Shown here in pieces: positions 4,833 to 5,429 of a DNA stretch of 5,429 nucleotides. This stretch comes from DASXTS01 sp036505275 (lineage in GTDB: Bacteria; Actinomycetota; Actinomycetes; Mycobacteriales; Pseudonocardiaceae). The position numbers and the translations under genes are program-made. Every line of letters begins with the position of its first letter. The stretch's first letter is position 1. Location: contig DASXTS010000256.1 of assembly GCA_036505275.1 (NCBI GenBank), forward strand, positions 1 to 5,429, written 5' to 3'. The notes beneath the pieces were generated by a model. The model saw only the letters and a program-made list of their open reading frames with translations, was not told the origin of the DNA and did not search any database.

Positions 4833-4941
4833 GGCGTCCGTGTGGTGCGGCAACACCCGTATTGAGCTGCGCTAATGGTGCACTGGCGTCCGTGGACGTC
4901 CAGCGTCGGCCGGCGCGGTTGTCACCCAGTTAGTCACTCAG
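4833..4941 (+). repeat. Direct repeats beside the half tRNA: candidate integrase/excisionase arm sites
   Basis: GGCGTCCGTG occurs at 4833-4842 and 4885-4894. GTCACCCAG (4921-4929) and GTCACTCAG (4933-4941) form a second pair with a 12-bp period and one mismatch. Short direct repeats flanking the core on the element side are usual for arm-type binding sites of tyrosine recombinases and excisionases. The assignment rests on position and repetition only. Confidence 0.45.
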
Positions 4942-5022
4942 CGCCGGACACGAACATGGCTGTAACAGAGGTTGTTGATCTTGCTCGCCTTGCTCCCCCG
5001 GCGGCACCCATCCCATCACACC
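4942..5022. other. Leader region without a recognisable gene
   Basis: No convincing protein or RNA gene is visible. The long plus frame covering 4875-5174 has shadow-like composition and no SD. A promoter for the leader ORF at 5038 is expected here but no clear -35/-10 pair was identified. Confidence 0.35.
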
Positions 5023-5037
5023 AGGAGGGGCGCGATC

Positions 5038-5082
5038 GTGCGTCTACGGCGCCTACAGCGGCCGTTCTGGCAGCCCGCGTGA
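5038..5082 (+). CDS. Putative 14-codon leader peptide starting fMet-Arg-Leu-Arg
   Basis: AGGAGG (5023-5028) lies 9 nt before GTG 5038, the strongest SD in the window. It opens a 14-codon ORF, MRLRRLQRPFWQPA (GTG read as fMet), ending TGA 5080-5082. Two of the Leu codons are CTA, which is rare in GC-rich actinobacteria, and the peptide is rich in Arg and Pro with one Trp. MRLR is the known minimal macrolide-dependent arrest sequence derived from the ErmDL leader, and +X(+) motifs are general macrolide stalling motifs; that is established for erm leaders, not for this locus. A role in controlling downstream expression is inferred. The next gene starts 174 nt further and may have its own promoter, so linkage is unproven. 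Confidence 0.4.
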   Translation: MRLRRLQRPFWQPA

Positions 5083-5127
5083 CACAGGGACGCGTGCGCA
5101 CCTGGCACTATGAATCCGGCCTTCTGT

Positions 5128-5150
5128 GCGGAGTGTGCATCTCGCTCCGC
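5128..5150 (+). promoter_or_regulatory. Short hairpin between the leader ORF and the membrane-protein gene
   Basis: GCGGAG (5128-5133) and CTCCGC (5145-5150) form a 6-bp stem with an 11-nt loop, 46 nt after the leader stop codon. It could be part of an attenuator switched by ribosome stalling on the leader, but the alternative pairing partner was not found by eye. Confidence 0.2.
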
Positions 5151-5163
5151 GCCGCCGCCCCGC

Positions 5164-5177
5164 TGCTAGGTTAGGTT
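5164..5177 (+). promoter_or_regulatory. Extended -10 promoter overlapping an iron-box-like half-site
   Basis: TGCTAGGTT (5164-5172) fits the extended -10 pattern TGnTAnnnT, and a second TAGGTT follows at 5172-5177. Transcription would start near 5179, giving about 78 nt of leader before ATG 5257. The same bases, TAGGTTAGG (5167-5175), equal the left half of the DtxR/IdeR iron box (TTAGGTTAGGCTAACCTAA). The right half does not match, so iron control is only a possibility. Confidence 0.4.
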
Positions 5178-5256
5178 CGTTTCGTGCCGATGTCCGTCCG
5201 GATCCGTAACGGGTCAAGTCTTGCCCCACTCCGTCGCGCAGAGGGAGAAACAAACG

Positions 5257-5424
5257 ATGGGAAGACAGGCGACCGTCGTGCTTTACGTGCTCGTGATGGT
5301 AGCCGTCGTGGTCGGCGTGGACGTCCTGTTCTTCAGGCACCAATTCTGGCTGCGGCTGATAGTAAACGTCGGAATTGTCCTGGTATTTGCGGCGTTCTAT
5401 TCGAGGTTCCTGAAGCATCCATGA
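5257..5424 (+). CDS. Small two-helix membrane protein, 55 aa
   Basis: ATG 5257 has GAGGGAG (5241-5247) 9 nt upstream; an in-frame TTG at 5221 lacks an SD and is rejected. The 55-aa product has two hydrophobic segments, about residues 6-26 (VVLYVLVMVAVVVGVDVLFF) and 32-48 (LRLIVNVGIVLVFAAFY), joined by a short RHQFW turn and ending SRFLKHP. This is a helical hairpin in the cytoplasmic membrane; positive residues at R3, R27, R33, R50 and K53 leave topology open, though both ends probably face the cytosol. I do not recognise a named family. Its TGA (5422-5424) overlaps an ATG at 5421, so a second protein is translated with it. Codons such as ATA and GTA are less GC-biased than in neighbouring genes, a hint of foreign origin. 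Confidence 0.72.
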   Translation: MGRQATVVLYVLVMVAVVVGVDVLFFRHQFWLRLIVNVGIVLVFAAFYSRFLKHP

Positions 5425-5429
5425 GCGCA
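5421..5429 (+). CDS. Start of a downstream gene (only three codons in the window)
   Basis: ATGA at 5421-5424 is a stop/start overlap with the membrane-protein gene, and ATG AGC GCA opens a second frame (Met-Ser-Ala) that leaves the window. The 4-nt overlap is the usual mark of coupled operon genes. The product cannot be told. Confidence 0.45.

Noticed and set aside
4781..4880. Complete tRNA-Pro with a long insertion, because the minus strand has TAGCGCAGCT (complement of about 4867-4876)
   Set aside because: That word resembles a D arm, but there is no 5' acceptor strand CGGGACG, no CTTGA anticodon arm, and the distance is too long. Coincidence or decay is more likely.
4655..4933. Full-length protein from ATG 4655, containing RQDLNLRPLDPQ
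   Set aside because: That peptide is the familiar translation of an antisense tRNA. Only the first codons and the SD look genuine.
4875..5174. 99-codon plus-strand frame
   Set aside because: It lacks an SD, has irregular composition and overlaps the better supported leader ORF and promoter.
5211..5227. Palindrome GGG-T-CAAG-T-CTTG-C-CCC
   Set aside because: The one-base centre and an internal mismatch make a poor RNA hairpin. An operator role is possible but unsupported.

Overview
The window is GC-rich throughout, with strongly GC-biased third codon positions, GTG starts and actinobacterial protein families (IS5-type transposase, winged-helix regulator plus SRPBCC protein, geranylgeranyl-reductase-family flavoprotein, actinobacterial-type tyrosine recombinase). 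It suggests a high-GC actinobacterium, possibly Pseudonocardiales or Streptomycetales; the sequence alone does not settle the genus. It reads as accessory DNA: two ordinary transcription units embedded in debris of insertion sequences and of an integrative element.

Left part (1-1985). The 3' end of an IS5-family transposase (1-270) is followed by an AT-rich promoter/operator (298-326) and a two-gene unit: a winged-helix repressor-like gene (337-900) whose end overlaps a tandem SRPBCC/AHSA1 gene (887-1774), closed by a perfect 17-bp hairpin (1775-1810). Next comes a second IS5-family remnant in inverse orientation (about 1837-1985). It keeps only the transposase N-terminus and one IS end, and it abuts the ribosome-binding site of the next gene.

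Middle (1998-3232). A complete geranylgeranyl-reductase-family FAD oxidoreductase starts at a GTG 13-17 nt beyond the IS end and is followed by two hairpins.

Right-middle (3343-4822). This looks like a relict of an integrated mobile element. There are two plus-strand pieces of tyrosine recombinase, in the wrong order for one gene (a later segment at 3343-3509, the Arg-I segment at 4417-4530). Between them lies a compact minus-strand cassette of three overlapping small genes: a zinc-ribbon-like protein cut at its 5' end, a 59-aa protein, and a 163-aa protein broken by one extra base in a C-run. To the right are a hairpin, short GC(G/A)CTCAC repeats, an orphan SD+ATG, a terminator, and the isolated 3' half of a tRNA-Pro(GGG) gene on the minus strand (4781-4822). 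That half tRNA is the classical footprint of an att site.

Right end (4823-5429). Short direct repeats lie beside the half tRNA. Then follow a well-placed SD and a 14-codon leader-like ORF whose product begins fMet-Arg-Leu-Arg with two rare CTA codons, an extended -10 promoter overlapping an iron-box-like half-site, and a 55-aa two-helix membrane protein whose stop overlaps the ATG of a gene running out of the window. No CRISPR array, rRNA or complete tRNA was seen.
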